12,325 bases of DNA from NCBI GenBank assembly GCA_018901675.1, contig JAHIEH010000046.1:1-12325 (forward strand). The letters run 5' to 3'. Within the stretch, counting starts at the first letter, position 1, and every line of letters starts with the position of its first letter. The translations under genes were made by a program, and so were the position numbers. This document shows, in pieces, positions 10,565 through 12,325 of the stretch. The notes below the pieces were generated by a model. The model had not been told where the DNA came from. It saw only the letters and a list, made by a program, of their open reading frames with translations, and searched no databases. Source of the DNA: Nanobdellota archaeon (GTDB lineage Archaea; Nanobdellota; Nanobdellia; Pacearchaeales; GW2011-AR1).

Positions 10565-12286
10565 CTAAATTCTCTCTTCAATCTCTTTTTTCAATTTATC
10601 GGTAAAATCCCTTGTTTTCATCACCTGAATTTTGCTACTGCCTTTTACTCTCACTGCAACACTCCCCTCTTTTTCCTCCCGGTCTCCTACAACAATAATG
10701 TAAGGAATTCTCATTATTTCTGCATCCTTGACTTTCGATTGAACAGTTGTCTGGGCAAAATCTTCATCCATTCTCACTCCAGGAATTGCTTTTCCTATTT
10801 GTTTTATTATCTCCTCAGCGTAATCTTTGTTTCTGTCTGTAAAGCTTAAAACACGAACCTGAAGTGGAGAAAGCCAAACAGGCAAGCGCCCGTTAGTATG
10901 TTCAAGCAAAACCCCCATAAATCTCTCCAAACTTCCATAAACAGTTCTATGCAGCATCACAGGCCTTTTTTTGCTATTATCTTTGTCGGTATACTCCAGG
11001 TCAAATCTTTCTGGCATTGAAAAATCCAGCTGTATTGTCCCACACTGCCATGTTCTTCCTAAAGAATCCTTAATATGAAAATCTATTTTAGGACCATAAA
11101 AAGCACCATCTCCTTTGTTTAATTTAAATTGTATTTTTTTCTTTTTCAGAACATCCTCAAGAACTTTTTCAGATTTATCCCATATTTTATCACTTCCTAT
11201 TCTCTTCTCTGGCCTAGTGGATAATTCTACATTAAATGGAAATCCAAATTTGTTATAAAAAGAAGTGATTAAATCCAAAACCTTGCTTATTTCATCTTCA
11301 ACCTGATTATCCATGCAATAAATATGTGCATCATCTTGAGTAAATTGGATAACTCTAAACAAACCCCCTAACACCCCGCTTAATTCCTGCCTGTGCACCA
11401 TTCCAAGTTCAGCAACTTTCAGAGGAAATTCTTTATAACTTCTTGTTTTGTTTTTATAAATCAGCATTCCCCCGGGGCAATTCATAGGCTTAACTGCATA
11501 AGTCTTTTTTTCATACTCTGTCAAGAATATATTCTCTTTGTATTTTTCCCAATGTCCTGAAATCTGCCATAATTTCTTGTCTAAAATCAAGGGAGTCATT
11601 ATTTCTTCATATCCTTGTTTTCTATGCACTTCTTTCCAAAAATTAATTAATTCATTTCGTATTATCAAACCATTGTTATGCCAGAAAACCATTCCAGGCG
11701 CTGTTTCACTGAATGAAAACAAATCCATCTGCTGTCCGATAATTCTGTGGTCATTATCCTTAAGTTTTCTTGTATCAAGTTTTGATTTTGAAATTTCCTT
11801 CAAAAGCTTGACATAATCATAAACTTCAGCTTTTTGTTCATTTATTTTAGATTTATTCTCCACTCTTATCTCCCTGCTCAATTCTGAAAGAGGATGCCCT
11901 TTAACTTTCAACTCAAATTCTTTGTAATAGCCAAAAGGTGCCCTTGTAATACTGAATTCTTTTACTCCTTTCAATACTCTCTCTGCTTCATCAAGAACCT
12001 TAGATGCAACTTCAGGAGCAGCCAAATTAGAAGAAAGATGAGCATAAGGATAAAGAACAATATTTTTCACATTAACCTGTTTTGCAATGTCTTTTACAGC
12101 TTTAACAAACTCTTCTACTGTTTCTTCTATGTTCTCATCTATTTTTTCAACAGCAGTTAAAACAACTAATGCTTCTTCTACTCTCCTGCCTTTTTTATCA
12201 GCTTCAGAAAGCTCTTCTGCAGTTTTCAGTGCTTTTTTCAATGGTTTGAAATTAATATAATCGCTGTGTAAAGTCAAAATCTTCAT
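10565..12286 (-). CDS. thrS: Threonyl-tRNA synthetase, archaeal type with N-terminal editing domain
   Basis: Charges tRNA-Thr with threonine. Residues 1-145 form the archaea-specific D-Tyr-deacylase-like editing domain that removes misacylated serine: ILTLHSDY (3-10), LYPYAHLSS (78-86) and ITRAPFGYYK (113-122). The class II core spans about 180-470: PGMVFWHNNG (197-206), MNCPGG (268-273), motif 2 VHRQELSGVLGGLFRVIQFT (297-316), motif 3 HRTVYGSLERFMGVLLEHTN (446-465). The zinc ligands expected for ThrRS are Cys270, His321 and His446. The anticodon-binding domain follows from 470 to 573 (WLSPLQVRVLSFTD at its start; IPYIIVVGDREEKE at 527-540). Length and order are complete for the archaeal type. 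The start fits a TATA box 25 bp upstream. The toxin-antitoxin module lies downstream in the same direction, after a 60-bp gap with its own promoter. Confidence 0.97.
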   Translation of the reverse strand: MKILTLHSDYINFKPLKKALKTAEELSEADKKGRRVEEALVVLTAVEKIDENIEETVEEFVKAVKDIAKQVNVKNIVLYPYAHLSSNLAAPEVASKVLDEAERVLKGVKEFSITRAPFGYYKEFELKVKGHPLSELSREIRVENKSKINEQKAEVYDYVKLLKEISKSKLDTRKLKDNDHRIIGQQMDLFSFSETAPGMVFWHNNGLIIRNELINFWKEVHRKQGYEEIMTPLILDKKLWQISGHWEKYKENIFLTEYEKKTYAVKPMNCPGGMLIYKNKTRSYKEFPLKVAELGMVHRQELSGVLGGLFRVIQFTQDDAHIYCMDNQVEDEISKVLDLITSFYNKFGFPFNVELSTRPEKRIGSDKIWDKSEKVLEDVLKKKKIQFKLNKGDGAFYGPKIDFHIKDSLGRTWQCGTIQLDFSMPERFDLEYTDKDNSKKRPVMLHRTVYGSLERFMGVLLEHTNGRLPVWLSPLQVRVLSFTDRNKDYAEEIIKQIGKAIPGVRMDEDFAQTTVQSKVKDAEIMRIPYIIVVGDREEKEGSVAVRVKGSSKIQVMKTRDFTDKLKKEIEERI

Positions 12287-12306
12287 ATCTTAAATAGAAA
12301 AAAGGA

Positions 12307-12316
12307 TTTTATAAAA
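12307..12316 (-). promoter_or_regulatory. TATA box for thrS
   Basis: TTTTATAAAA is centred 25 bp upstream of the ATG at 12286, with no ribosome-binding site between. A leaderless mRNA is likely. Confidence 0.55.
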
Positions 12317-12325
12317 CTTACTTAA

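Noticed and set aside
1..12325. tRNA or rRNA genes
   Set aside because: No T-loop (GTTCRANNC) with a matching acceptor stem and no conserved rRNA stretch was found on either strand by eye.

Overview
The window looks archaeal, most likely from an AT-rich DPANN-type genome (Pacearchaeota/Woesearchaeota-like; this placement is inference). The evidence is: a threonyl-tRNA synthetase with the archaeal D-Tyr-deacylase-like N-terminal editing domain; a short archaeal Elp3; TTTAAA/TTTATA TATA boxes centred about 24-29 bp upstream of many start codons, implying leaderless mRNAs; and Shine-Dalgarno motifs only where a gene is internal to an operon or has a short leader. I found no tRNA, rRNA, CRISPR array or insertion sequence.

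Left part (1-3200): a promoter region rich in dyads leads into a two-gene operon, an unknown 164-aa protein followed by a GGSA/DID nucleotidyltransferase-like protein, laid out like a toxin-antitoxin or AbiE-type pair. Convergent to it is elp3 (tRNA wobble-uridine modification). Three tandem 15-bp repeats lie upstream of elp3, and beyond them is an 85-aa cysteine-rich protein.

Middle (3260-6380): a one-polypeptide salvage enzyme, methylthioadenosine phosphorylase fused to adenine phosphoribosyltransferase, which should convert MTA to AMP in two steps. Convergent to it, with a 17-bp overlap, is an apparently undescribed two-gene unit: a 52-aa ribbon-helix-helix regulator at 5446-5604, and a 298-aa protein with an N-terminal helix-turn-helix, three or four degenerate repeats and a C-terminal restriction-endonuclease-like domain. 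A strongly structured, hairpin-rich leader or small RNA then precedes a 123-aa helical or winged-helix-like protein.

Right part (6380-12325): a secreted metzincin protease (HExxHxxGxxD); a hairpin-rich intergenic region that may encode a small RNA; a Trm9/ALKBH8-like methyltransferase that could act on the product of Elp3; a 12-helix MFS permease; an unknown 164-aa protein; a MqsRA-like toxin-antitoxin module (DUF4258-like toxin, zinc-finger/AbrB antitoxin) whose unusually long 110-bp spacer is made of 46-bp direct repeats that triplicate the antitoxin start; and thrS.

Two functional links stand out: Elp3, the Trm9-like enzyme and ThrRS all concern tRNA and decoding, and the MTAP-APRT fusion channels polyamine/SAM by-product to AMP. 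The best candidates for something new are the ribbon-helix-helix/nuclease operon and the two structured RNA regions.
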